Below are positions 1 to 12,300 of a DNA stretch of 64,000 nucleotides, one piece after another (the stretch's first letter is position 1; each line of letters opens with the position of its first letter). The position numbers and the translations under genes are program-made. The notes beneath the pieces were generated by a model. The model was not told the DNA's origin and searched no databases. It saw only the letters and a program-made list of their open reading frames with translations. Source of the DNA: Paramecium pentaurelia (taxonomy: Eukaryota > Ciliophora > Oligohymenophorea > Peniculida > Parameciidae); NCBI GenBank assembly GCA_905183005.1, contig CAJJDO010000123.1, positions 65,236-129,235 on the forward strand, given 5' to 3'.

Positions 1-1066
1 GATTCTAATTGGAATTTAAATACTTCTAAATAAACTTTTGATTGGTTTAAAAATTAAATTACATAAACAACATTTTATGATGGTATCATTTATTTAGGTG
101 ATATGGCATATGATTTAGAAGATGATAATTGTATTGTTGGAGATAATTTTCTTAGAAATATAAGTTTATTTACTTCACATTTTCCATTTATGTTGACATT
201 TGGAAATCATGATTCAGGCAAAAATGATGAATTTGTTTATATTAGAAAATCATTTGCTACTCCAAGAATATCTGAATATGATAATCAAATAAAATATAAT
301 GATTTTTATTCATTTTAAGTTGGACATGCATATTATGTATAATTCCATCCTTATAAAATTGCTTATGGGAACAAAGATGAAACATACTTTAATTATACTT
401 TATTTTAAATGGAATAAGAATTAAGAAGAATTAGATTATATGAAAATACATCTTGGTTAATTGTTTATAATCATTATCCATTTTATTGTAGCAATCCAGA
501 TGATGGATTTTGTAAAGATCATTATAAAAAGATGAAATAATTTGAAGATATTTTTATTAAATATCATGTAGATTTATGTTTAGCTGGACATCAACACACA
601 TATGAAAGAGATGAACCATTAGCATATAATAAGATTGCTTAATTTGATAAATATGAAAATAATACTTATACAAATCCTAAAGCACCTATATATATTGTAG
701 AAGGAGCAGCTGGTAATGATGAAATAATGCCTGATAATATTTGTATTAATTTATTTGACTTTAGATCCACCAAAATTTTATACTAAATTTTAAGCTGCAG
801 GTGATGGTATAGGTATCTTAGAAATAAAAAATGAAACTCATTTATATTTCGAACATAGAATGAGTATAAATGATTCAATTGTTGATTATCTTTGGATTGT
901 AAAAACTAAAATAGTTCCAGATGATGATGATGACAAAGTTAAAGATTCCATTCCTATATGGGTATGGATATTAATAGGTGTTGGAGTATTGCTTATAATT
1001 GCTTTGGTTATATATTGTGTTCTATAAAATAAAAAATCAAAATAAACCCATGATGAATTTATTTGA
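1..1066 (+). CDS. Purple acid phosphatase-like metallophosphoesterase with C-terminal membrane anchor (5' truncated)
   Basis: The frame is open from base 1, so the N-terminus lies outside the window. With TAA/TAG as Gln, about 347 residues are visible, ending at TGA 1064-1066. Metal-binding motifs of calcineurin-like phosphoesterases appear in order: GDMAYD (about residue 33), GNHD (about 68), a histidine region YNHYPFYC, and GHQHTYER (about 195), the last being typical of purple acid phosphatases. A 22-nt intron (743-764, GTATT...TTTAG) restores frame before AAGDG. Near the C-terminus an acidic DDDDD run precedes one hydrophobic segment (WVWILIGVGVLLIIALVIY) and a short basic tail. That implies type I topology with the enzyme outside the cell or in a vesicle lumen. 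Family activity is phosphate-ester hydrolysis at a binuclear metal centre; the natural substrate is unknown. Confidence 0.85.
743..764 (+). other. 22-nt micro-intron in the phosphatase gene
   Basis: It runs GTATTAATTTATTTGACTTTAG. Removing it joins GATAATATT-T to AT-CCACCA and keeps the Gln-coded frame to the TGA at 1066. It is a good example of the intron class used throughout the window. Confidence 0.85.
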
Positions 1067-1173
1067 TGATAAAATTAATTTTAATTATATAATATTTCTT
1101 AATAACTTTATTATTATCATTAATAATTATAACAAAGTTCTATGATGTTATTTTTTCAATAAAATTATTATTA

Positions 1174-1786
1174 ATGAGAAAAAAACCTTTTTAAGATAAT
1201 GGAATTTATGTAGAAAAACATGCAAAAGCATTACTAGATTATTAATAAAAATAAGATGAAAAAGATATTAATACTTAATCTAAATATCGAATCAAAGCTA
1301 TCAAATATAAAAATAATTTTTTAGAATCATAAGAAGTAATTAAAGCATTAAAAATGGAAAATTAAGAAAGTGTAATTGATTAGAATTAATTAATTAGAAA
1401 AAAATTATCAGCGAATTACTCTTAGATATTGAAGAAATGAAGGAAAGAGAAAAATTATTAGAATCTGAATTATAAGAATAAAAATAATTAACATAATCAG
1501 CAATTGAATAATTAGAACAAGAACTCTAAGAATCTGTTGAAGATCGATTACTTTAAGAATAAAAGTAATTCTAAGAAAAACTTACTATCTAATCAAATGA
1601 TGCTATTGAAAAACTCAAGAAACATTTTGATGAATAACTCTAAATAATTGCACAAACACCAAAATTAAATGCATCACCTGCCAAAAAAAAAAAGAAGAAA
1701 CATACATTTACTAGTACAACAAATCTAAGACCATAAAGTTAAACTACTGGTAGATCTAATATTAGTGTAATAAAAAAAAAAAATGA
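1174..1786 (+). CDS. Small coiled-coil protein, lysine-rich C-terminus
   Basis: The ATG at 1174 opens MRKKPFQDNGIYVEKHAKALLDYQQKQ. A 26-nt intron at 1372-1397 (GTAATT...ATTAG) joins to a long Glu/Gln/Lys/Leu-rich helix (EMKEREKLLESELQEQ), so a coiled coil is likely, followed by an AKKKKKKHTFTST basic patch. The 3' end is uncertain. As written, the frame passes a run of 12 A's (1772-1783) and stops only at TGA 1950-1952, inside the next gene. A one-base change in that homopolymer would bring TGA 1784-1786 into frame, leaving a normal 33-bp gap, and I used that end. No function is recognised. Confidence 0.6.
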
Positions 1787-1819
1787 TATACATAAATAAA
1801 ATTATTTATTATTCTATCA

Positions 1820-2822
1820 ATGTAAAAAAATTTACCAGGTGGAAATACTCATCTCAAATCCAGTTTACATTTACATGATATTGTCTATCTTGGTGCTCAC
1901 AATTCACCTATGGCTAGTTGTTATGGATGGCATTACACATAATAAAATGTGACTATAACTGAGTAGTTTGAAAAATATGGTGCTAGACATTTCAAAATTC
2001 CTTTACATTGGCATGTCTAAAATGGTGTCCCTTAAGTATTTTATTTAGTCTACTAGATTGTTATTGCCCATGAAGAAAATGGTAAATCTAATTGTAAAAT
2101 GTCTCTTGCTTAGAGATTAGCATCGAAACCAGAAAAAGCTGTTGATCGTCTTAAAGAATTAGTTAATTTAACTTTTAAATATCCTGATGAAGTTATTATT
2201 ATGAAATTAGAGAGTAAATTATTAGAGAGGTCTAAAGATAATGGAACATTAGGGTGGAGTGATATTGAAGTGGCTCAAAAATTGCATAATTTATTAGTTG
2301 ATATTAAAGCAAAATAAAGAGTTATAAGATTTTAAGAAAATAATGTGCCTACATTAGGATGGTGTAGAGATAATTAAAAGAATATTTTGATTACAATTGA
2401 ACCTAGAGAATAAATTTTAGGTGATTTACAAGAATATACACATGATTCTTATATTGTAAGTGCTTAAGTTGATTGGTAAACTGATCCTTCAAAAGATGTC
2501 ACAACTGGAAATGTTGCAAGAGGTTTAGTAAACAAAAATAATGGATATATTTAGTCACCTTTTTTAGAAATCCATTTAAATCCAGAAAATAGCTTGAAGT
2601 ATAAATATGATATTAAACTTAAGACTAGATATGTAGTATAGAAAGTTGTATAATCAGTATGATCATGTCAAGAAAAGATTTTTATAATATTATAAACATT
2701 GTGGTAAAATGCCTAACTTTGTTGTTGCTGATTTTGTAGATCAGGGAGATCTTTCTAAAATAATAGATGAAATAAACACAAATATCAATCAAAATGATGG
2801 TTTTAAACCTGAGTTATTATGA
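1820..2822 (+). CDS. PLC-like phosphodiesterase (PI-PLC X-domain superfamily)
   Basis: The ATG at 1820 opens MQKNLPGGNTHLKSSLHLHD, followed by VYLGAHNSPMAS (first catalytic-type His, about residue 26) and FKIPLHWHVQNG. These resemble the His-containing core of PI-PLC X/GDPD-like TIM barrels, as does the EVIIMKLESK strand. A 25-nt intron at 2633-2657 (ending CAG) leads to RYYDHVKKRFLQYYKHCGKMP. TGA at 2820-2822 gives 325 residues. There is no signal peptide or membrane segment and no EF-hand, PH or C2 module, so it resembles the small single-domain PLC-like proteins rather than signalling PLCs. Substrate is unknown. It lies 34 bp from the 3' end of the convergent kinase. Confidence 0.7.
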
Positions 2823-2856
2823 AAAAAAATAATAAATAATTACATTAAATAAAATA

Positions 2857-4473
2857 TCACAATTTGAATATTTAATCTGATTCATAGAGTTTATATTCAA
2901 AAAAATCAAATCTACTTTCTATTGTTGGAATTTACTTGATTTTTTTTAGAAAATCACTATTTCAATATTTATTATTTACATATCATAATTATTTATTATT
3001 TCACAAGTCTATTTAGTATCAATCATATTCTGTAATTATTCACATAGAACTTCAATTTATTATTTTTCAATTAAAGTTTCTAAAGAAAATATATGATCAT
3101 CTTTTGTTATATTTGAAATATTTTATTACTTTTATTGATGATATATCTTGAATTTTATATCACTAATATCTTTTGTAAGAGTCTTTTATTAACTATAAAA
3201 TTCAATCCTTATTTTCTAACTAAGTTCTATTTTTTAAGGATTATTTTCTTTAAAATACAACTTTAACAAACTTATAAAATGAGGGACATCACAAAGTTCA
3301 AAAATTATAGGTAAAAAGTCTGATATAATCTGATGTATCATTGCAAATCCAAGTTTAATTTCATAAAAACCAATCTATTTAATAATATATTAAATTTTTA
3401 GTATATTTATATTATCTTATTAATTAAATTTGCTAAATTCTTCTGCTATTTTTTTACAAAGCATACTTTTTCTATATAAATTATCTAAAATAGTATAAAT
3501 TCTTTAAAATATTCGTTGATTATCTTCATCAATTTTTTAAAATTTATTTATTTAAAACATTGGTTAAAATAATGGATCCTTTAATAAAATAATTTGATAT
3601 TGGAATAAATCTTCAAACGAAATTCTCTTATTCTAATCATAGAGTATCATTTTCTCAATTAGATCAGCCACTAATTTTCCATCTTAGTCATCTAAAATTT
3701 CACATTTATATGGATCCTCTTTAATTCTCTAAAAAAAATGATGTAATTATTCTTTATTGCTATATTATCCGGGGTATCTTCTATAAAACAATATTTAATG
3801 AAATAAAATTCCATAAGAATAAATATCACACTTTCCAGAAAACTAATCTTTATAATAGATTTCAGGAGCCAAGTAATTATAGGTACCTACTCTAGTCATG
3901 TCTTATTGTTCATAAATATCATTTAAACTTTTTGAAAATCCAAAATCAGCTAACTAAAAATAAATCTTCTAAGTCTACCTTAAAGATTCTTTTCTGATCT
4001 ATTTAATTTGGATTTAAAACCTTTACAAGTATGTTTTATGGTTTAATATCTCTGTGAACAATTTTTTTTTTTCTCAAAATTTAAGCTCCTTTGAGGATTT
4101 ATCTAATCATATCAAATTATTCTTATCTATTAAACCAATTATTATTTTTTTTATATTTTGAAAATAATTTATCTAGATCATCATCACATAATTCCATAAC
4201 AAAACAAAATTCATTATCTGTTTCTATATGATCTAATAATTTAACTAAATTATTAGAGTATATATCTTTTAACTACTTATATATTTTTAATTCAGCTTCT
4301 AATGTATTTCTTATTTTTTTTTCAGAAATATTAGGTTTCATTAGAATCTTCATACAATATAATACATCCTGATTAATGTTTTTATAACATTTAAGAACAC
4401 GTCCAAATGAACCCTATCCTAACAAATCACTAGTTTTTATAATATAATCTCCTCTCTATTCTATTTGTTGCAT
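2857..4473 (-). CDS. Serine/threonine protein kinase (paralogue of the 4778-6377 gene)
   Basis: It starts at 4473 (MQQIEQRGDYIIK). Kinase motifs in order are GQGSFGRV (glycine loop), CMKIL (ATP-binding Lys), HRDIKPQN (catalytic loop), LADFGFS (Mg loop) and LAPE, so it should be active. Introns are at 3954-3978 (25 nt, just before the DFG exon) and 2957-2979 (23 nt). Removing both gives 522 codons and a TGA at 2857-2859. The roughly 220 residues after the kinase domain are rich in Leu/Ile/Lys and contain NLYRKSMLCKKIAEEF, which is matched in the neighbour. That suggests a shared C-terminal module. It resembles the expanded CAMK/ULK-like kinases of Paramecium; the exact family was not determined. 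Confidence 0.88.
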
Positions 4474-4777
4474 ATTTATAAAGTAAATAAATGATATATT
4501 TATTTATTTATTAAATAAATCTAATAAAAATATTTAAAGCGCTTTATAAATCAAATTTTATTTAAAATTATAAATTTTCCCTTTCTCTTATTAAAAAAAT
4601 AAGAGGATATATAATTTGAGATTAATGATAATTATTATAATAGTTTTTAAGATATAATAAAATAGTATATATATAATACATTATTATTAATATAATATTT
4701 AAATGTATTTAATATTGTTTCACTCATTATTGATTTCAAATATATCATTTGGATTAATAAAATAATAATTGGCAATA

Positions 4778-6377
4778 TCAAATTTAGTCTCTATTTTCTT
4801 GATAATTTAAATATATTGTTGAATCTTTCTAAATTAATATATTAAAGTATATTTACTGTTCAAATTTTTTAATTTGTTAACTAATTTTCTAATTATTTAT
4901 CCATTCTTCTAATAATAGACAACATCTATTAATTTCTATTTTTTATTATTATGAATCTTCCATAAATTATATGATATCTTTAATTTAATTATTGTTTGGA
5001 TATTATTTAATCTTAAGAATGAAAGTATTATAATCATTTTAAGAATTTTTTAATTAATTGTAAAATTCTTCTTTAACTTTTTGATGTAGTTTGCTTCTAA
5101 TTTAATTTGTTTTTGAATCTTCAAAGTATTTTTATAAAATATTAATTAAAAGAGGAATGTCATGATTATTTCGAATAAAAGGTTATAAGTCAGATACTAT
5201 AGAGTGTAACATTGCAAAACCAAATTTAATTTCTTCATAACCTATAATTTAAATTAATTATTAAATAATTAGTAATTCGATATTTGGAACAATTATTTCT
5301 TTTTTGATATAATTAACTACAGATTTACATAATATTGATTTTCTGTAAAAAATATCAATAAGTTAATCTATCTTAGAGTATTTATTATCTTTATTTTCAA
5401 GTTTTTATCTTTCCATCTCTTATTGATTAAATTTTTTATCAAATTATATAAAGAGAGAATCTTATTACATTGGAAGAGACAATGTTACTATTTAATGAGA
5501 TAATAATCTTTCAAATGAAATTCTATTATCTTAATTAAAAAGTAGCATGTTTTAAATTAAATCTGTAAGCAAATTACCATGATCTCCCTACAATTTTTCG
5601 CACATATATGGTTATTATTCAATTTTGGTAAGAAACTTCTACATTTACTATTAATTCGTATAATAGTCTGGAAATTATCCTTTATAAACAATCTAATGAA
5701 ATACAACTCCATAAGAGAATATATCACATTTAGCAGAGAAATTTTGAGCTCTAATTATTTCAGGAGCACAATATAAAAAAGTACCTACTCTAGTCAAATC
5801 AGCTTTTTTGTAAATGTCATCTAATGTTCTTGCAAAACCAAAATCAGCTAACTAAATAATAAGTATTTATATTAACTTTATATATTTTTCTTTGATTATT
5901 TTTTCCTTTATTAACAATTTTCACTAATATATTTTAAGGTTTAATATCTCTGTGAACAAATTTATTTTCAATTAAGATTTTTGCTCCTTTTAGTATTTAT
6001 CTAATAATGTCAATTTATTCCAATCTTGAAAACCATTATTATTATTATTTTAATTGATTATACTCCTAGTATAAATCATAATCACATAATTCCATTATTA
6101 TGCATAATTCCTACGGTAATTCAAACATATCAATCATTTTAACCAAATTTTCACAATCTGCAAACTTTAATTCTGAAATTGCATTAATTTCTGCTTTTAG
6201 TTGTTTCTTTTTAAAATCTTAGTCTGAATCATTCATCTCTATTTTTTTTATGATTTTCATGCATAATTCTTCATTAGGATTTCCTTTTCTATAACAAACG
6301 AATGCTGATCCAAAAGATCCTTTACCTAATAATTTGTCAAATTTAACAATATAATCTCCTCTTTCTTCTGTTATCAT
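4778..6377 (-). CDS. Serine/threonine protein kinase (paralogue of the adjacent gene)
   Basis: The start at 6377 (MITEERGDYIVKFDK) was chosen because it aligns with the start of the neighbouring paralogue; an in-frame ATG 12 codons upstream (6413) is possible. Motifs are GKGSFGSAF, CMKIIKK, HRDIKPQN, LADFGFAR and CAPE. One 25-nt intron (5852-5876) sits at the same place as in the neighbour, immediately before the DFG exon, so the pair arose by duplication. The product is 524 residues. The C-terminal extension shares IFYRKSILCKSV with the paralogue and is otherwise Gln/Asn-rich. All catalytic residues are present. Substrate and pathway are unknown. Confidence 0.88.
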
Positions 6378-6487
6378 TTCTATTACTTTAATTATCAATA
6401 AAATAAATATCAAATTTAATTTTTATAGTTATTATGAATCAATACTAATTAAAAAGAATTAAAGATGGTTAATAAGTTAAATTTAAT

Positions 6488-9267
6488 TCATTATTATTAT
6501 TATTATAATCTCAAATTTTAAGCTAATGGTATAATTAATTCCTCTGCTTTTGTTACTTCTTAATTAATAGTGAATTCAAGTTTTTAATCTTTACTATTAA
6601 TTATAACCTTTTGAATTGTTATTGTCTCAAAGATAGTTTAAGCATCTTATCCTTTGATAGATATTTAAAATTTATTATCATCTAGTGCTTTAATAGTGTA
6701 TATAGCTATGCAATTGAAGCCTTTAGTCCAACATTTAGCTGCAACCTTATTATCATCGCTTTCATCAAAATTTGATAGAGTCATAATTTAACCAACAGCT
6801 AATCCTTCAGAATTGAGGAAGGCATATATACTATATTTAGAATCTAATAATCTAGCTCTCTATTTTGGATCTTATCTGAATACGAGAGTTCTAAAAATAT
6901 TGAAAATATAAAATACCCTTCTTTTTAAAATGATAAGGCTTATTAATTGAAACCTCTTGTAAATTTTTATACTTCTTTTTCTTTATATGTATAAATTGTC
7001 TTAAAATCTTCACAATTAATCCAAGAACCTTTAGGGAAATAAACATTTATAGTTGTTTTTTCAGAGGCTGGATCTGAACTTTTACTTAATACAGGAGCAA
7101 CCAAGAAAGTATTACCAAAAAGGAATTCAGAATCTTCAAATTAATATGCAAATTCATCTTAGGGATTATTCCACCAAATGGGTTATATAATAGTACCTGT
7201 TCCTGCTCCTAAATCTGGTTCAAATGAACTGACAAACAATGAATACATCCATTTAAGGAGAGAATATCGATTTTTAAAAGCTGCAACTGAAGCATCCTTA
7301 ACATATGTTTAAGTAAAAGCATATGGTTCTTGAGAAATACTTTCATTATCATTATGATTACGAGCAAATGGCTCCCAAGCACCTAAAGCTAACCAACGAG
7401 CACATAATTCAGGATTAGTATTACCAGCAAATCCACATAAATCATTACCAACTAAGGGAATACCATAAAATTAGAAAGACAACAATTCAGAAACACCTAA
7501 TCTCAAAAATTCCCAATCAGCTATATTATCTCCAGTCCATAAAGCTGTGTATCTTCCTGAACCATAAATAGAGCCACGAGTAAGTGAGAATGTCAATGTC
7601 TTATTTGTAAATTTCTGTAAGGTTTTCTGAGTAGCAATCTATTCTGCAAGATTATTTATTGAATGGAAATATTATTCTTTAACAGGAGTTTTCAAAAGAA
7701 CTCCGTCTTCTTTTCCATAATGTACTGCATTCAAACTAACAGTTTTATGAGCTAATGGTTAGAAACCAGTAACAAGTACTGGAAACCAAAGTCTATCATC
7801 AATTTCTGGTTTGACAGGGGCAGGACTAGGAGGATTTGCACCATAACATGCTTCATCTTTAGATGTATCTCTTTCTCCTGGTATAAATGAAGCCATTTCA
7901 TTCATATCAATCCACCAACCTGAAGGATTCATTCCTTATTCTCTCATTAATTCTGAACAATTTGTCCAATAAGTTTAAGTTTTTGGATTATTAAAATCTG
8001 GGAATACTACAGCTCCAGGCCAAACACATCCTTCTAAATTAGATGGTTTTGATTCTTTATTATAGACTGAAGATTTAAGGAAGATATCAAATTCATTTCC
8101 TATTTCTTCTGCTTTTGTTTAAGTAGCAATTCCAATATCTACCAAAGGAACCCAATGAACACCTAAAGGGGTTGATCTATCAACTATCTGTTTCATTTCA
8201 TCTACTTTGAAATTTTTAGTATCCAATGTAAAAACTTAATAATTAGTCATATAATCTAAATCATTCCATAAAGATTCTACAGGATGATCAATTGTTGCCA
8301 TATTTTATAAGACTTATATCATTTATGCAGTAGTTTTATAACCCCAACGACATTAATGATAACCTTATGCCCAAAATGGATGTAATCCAAATCCATTTAT
8401 GTATCTATGATAACTTTTTATAACTTTTTCAGGTTCACCTTATCCTATGAAAAATTTAAGAACTATGTTTCCACCTACAACATGAAAAATCATTCTTTAT
8501 GCTTCATCTATTTATGTTAATAATGCAGATGTGCTCTTCAACAAACCAACATGATAATTTTAGGATTTCTCATAAGTTAACCACATAGGATGATATCCAT
8601 ATAATTGATTTCCTGGTGTTCCATAATCATTTGTTCCAAATTAATCTTTGGGCCATGTAGTGTAATTACCTGATCCTTTGTAACGTAATTCCTTTCTCCT
8701 TTGTCCCATTCCATATAAGTATTTACTATTGAGTGTTGTTGCAAATTAAGTATAATCTTAAGCCACTATCAATTGATGTCCTACTGAATCAAATATTGTA
8801 TCTATATCTTTTCCATCCTATACTCTAAATATTGTAAATGATCCATTTTATTTTAAATCAACCCTGTAACTCTTCTTACCATCCTTTGTATCCTTAGAAT
8901 TTGAGTCTCTTGGAAAGTATTCAGAGTCTTCTGGAAGTTCGAATCCAGGTTCATCAGCATTTCCAATCTTTACAGTAAGTTCATTATCTGAATCCATTCT
9001 TACCTTTACACGAACTCTTTTTGCTAATGTGTTATTGAATTTCTCATTCCAATAAGTATCAAGGACTACATTCTAATTGTATACTGTTTCTAACAATATA
9101 GAATTAGAATCTTCTGAACTTATGATAGCATAAGCTGTAAATCCTGCTATGCCTGCTAAGGTTAATACAATAAGTATTATAGACTACAATATAATGAAAT
9201 GACTTACACCAATAGACGATGGCTTCTTATTTTCAAAGCTTAGTGATTCATCACCAACACTTGACAT
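6488..9267 (-). CDS. Type II membrane-anchored alpha-glucosidase, glycoside hydrolase family 31
   Basis: The start at 9267 opens MSSVGDESLSFENKK. A hydrophobic signal anchor follows at about residues 25-50 (ILIVLTLAGIAGFTAYAI), so the enzyme faces the lumen or outside. GH31 hallmarks include WWIDMNEMASF (nucleophile Asp), WTGDN (acid/base Asp), RWLALGAWEPFARNHN, and the N-terminal GMGQRRKELRY and GFGLHPFWAQGYHQCRWGY segments. A 26-nt intron at 6891-6916 restores frame before the beta-sandwich tail. The product is about 917 residues, normal for the family. A second GTAAG...TGTAG stretch of 24 nt within the anchor-coding region is a multiple of three and could be another intron. It hydrolyses terminal alpha-glucosides; lysosomal or surface digestion is more likely than ER glucosidase II because of the anchor. 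Confidence 0.93.
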
Positions 9268-9305
9268 AATTTAAAAAATTAATATCTAAAAATATAGAGT
9301 GAATA

Positions 9306-12300
9306 TCAATGGTATATATATTTCTCTTTTCCTTCATCTTAGATATTCTCTTTTGACATTTAAATTGAATGTAATCCATCACCATACAATAAGTTTTAAT
9401 CATCACTCTCAGAACCGAACTCTTAATGGATTTAGTTAATTTTTGTATTGTAATCACTCTTTGGTGTTTCAGTACTAAATTTAAAAAAATATAATTACAC
9501 TCTAAAAAATTACAAAGGTTTAGATTTATCAGCTCTCCATAACGTAATTCCATTATTAACAATTTTACTTAATTCAACCCATGTTTATCTTGCCTTGTGA
9601 TTCAATTATGTTTGATTCTACAAATAAGGACGAAGACGAGGATTGTTATTAAGATGAGGGAATTTTTCTTTAATCTTCTCCCTAACATCATCCAATTTAG
9701 GTGCAAATTCTTACAATTTCCCTTTGAAAAGATTATAAAAGAATAGAAGCAAAAATATAGCATTCAAAATAGAAATCAAAACATATCCTGCATATGTTAG
9801 ACCATAAAAGTCAATATCAATTGTTCTATAAAGAAATACACCTACTATTAGGGATAAAGATAAGACTACTGTAGATAGTTAATCTAGATCATTGATCACT
9901 CTTAAATTATAAGGATTAAAGTGTGTACTAAGTCCATAATAAGCATAAACTACAAGAAAAGATAAAATACCCTAAAAAATAAGATAACATTATTACTTTG
10001 ACAATGATTTCCTCTTGGAAATAACAAATAAGAATACTAATCAAAGATCTATAAAATATCTTTATGAATTCCCAATAATATCTATCTCTTCTGTATTCAT
10101 GATAAAAGAAACCCCAAGATTAACTAAATCTAAATGAATTCAATTTCATTTATTAGGCTCCTTGATAACATACATACCAAAAGGCTGTTGGTAAGACAAG
10201 AACCCACAATAATAAACCAGGTACTCCAAATCCAGCAATCCATTAATCATGTTTAAAAGTATCATATCTATATGATACATTAGCCATGATGTAATAATTT
10301 CCTGAGATTTCTCTACTTGATATCAATGTCATGAATTCCATCACATAATTTGGTTATAGAAAAACAAATAAATAAATTGCCATAGTATATAAATATTAGA
10401 CTTTGAATTACATTTTTCCAATTGCTACACTGACAAAAATAATTATAAGCATCATTAAAATGTAAATAACCTACATAATTAATGACCATATTAAACGGAA
10501 ATATATTAAATCAATTCCCCAAGTATTTTCAACCAAAAAACAATCCAATGAATTACCTATTGTTTTTGCTGGCATACTTACAGTATTTACTGAATCTACT
10601 GTTTCATTAGGTATTTCAATTTAAAATCCACTCAAAATAGATAAAATTTATGTATGATTATTAAATATTTTCATTAAAACAGCAACATTTCCACTTGCTT
10701 TTTAAGAGGAAGCCCAACCAAGAAGAGCAAATATATCATAAAGAACACAATTTTCCATTCTTTCTTAATTGGCTTTTACTGATGAAATAGTAGAATACAA
10801 AGTAAAAATACTCAAGATGACTATCATAATAATATTTCTTGTTCTATCTTAACATGTACCACATTCATATTTTGCTGAATTACTATATTTTGCTCCCCAA
10901 AAAGTTCCATAAATATCACATTCTTCGCATAATGCTCCTATCATACCTTCATAACATAAATCATTTCCAACATTAAAACCACCAAAACAATTAACAGGTT
11001 TGTTTTTGCATTTCTCAGGTAAATCATTTAAATGATCTGGTCTCCAAAATTAATTCTTAATACTAATTTAATTCATTCTAGTGTAATTCATTGATGTATC
11101 ATCTATCTATTTACAAATTCCCTTATAAACTAATACATATTATCCTATAGGACATGGAGTACATGAACCTTATTGTGGATTATATGCTTCTCCTCGATCA
11201 CATTCTACTGATCTAATTCGAGCTTATAAAATATAATCTGTATCAAATCCTATAAGTTGATAAGGATATTAACTATAATAACGAGGAATGTTGACAAGTG
11301 AACTATTAATTTGAACATCTAGAGTGATATTTTAATATGGATCAAATAATATTTATAAATTAGAATAGACAAAACCTTGTTTATCCAAATTAAAAATTCT
11401 TAATGATTCTCCTTAAATAGTATTGGTTAAGTTTGCAGAAATATTGGATTAAGATTCAAATTGATATTTCATAGCTTCATTATTTTCATTTAAGAAAACT
11501 AATAGAACAGATTGATTTTCAAATCCTTACATTTCTTATCCACTTTTTATAACCAAAGGATAATGAAGCCATTCTGTATTATCATTAATATAACTTGAAT
11601 GTTATAATTTGCCATTGACTATTATTCCTAAATGTGTTGGATATCCAGCAACATCATTGCCATACAACAATGCATAATTTTAAAGCATAGTATTTAAAGT
11701 CTTAGTCCAATCATTTATACCACTTTGTTTGACTCTAATTGCTCCACCTATACTGGCATTATTTCTAAAGAATACACTGGATGCAATATTCAATCTTTAA
11801 TATACTACTTTCTTATTTTTTTCTTGTGCTTCATAATAGATACATCCACCTTGACCAATCACTACAGATTATGTACAATAAGCACTTGTTATATTAGTAG
11901 TAAGTCCATATATAGATATACCTCCACCATGAATAGCTCTGACATCCTAAATGTTCAATGAATCTACAATTATGTGAGCCACATAAGTAGGGATCGGCAC
12001 AGCATAACTATAATCAGATGGTGAATATTAGGCTTATAGAATTCTTCTTCTACTTTTTAAACCTGTATTTTTTAATATAGACTCCAAACTTAGAGAAGAA
12101 CTAAATGTAATACCAATTTAGGAATCTTCTTTTGTTAAAATATTAGAATGTTAAGCTGCTGATACCATATAACAACCATAATATGCTGCTTCTGTATTAG
12201 AACATCTGCAAACACTCAATTAAACTAATTCTCTTAATTCACTATTGGATACTCTCATTACTTAAACTAATCCTCCATAACATTCTTTACACCTTACTCT

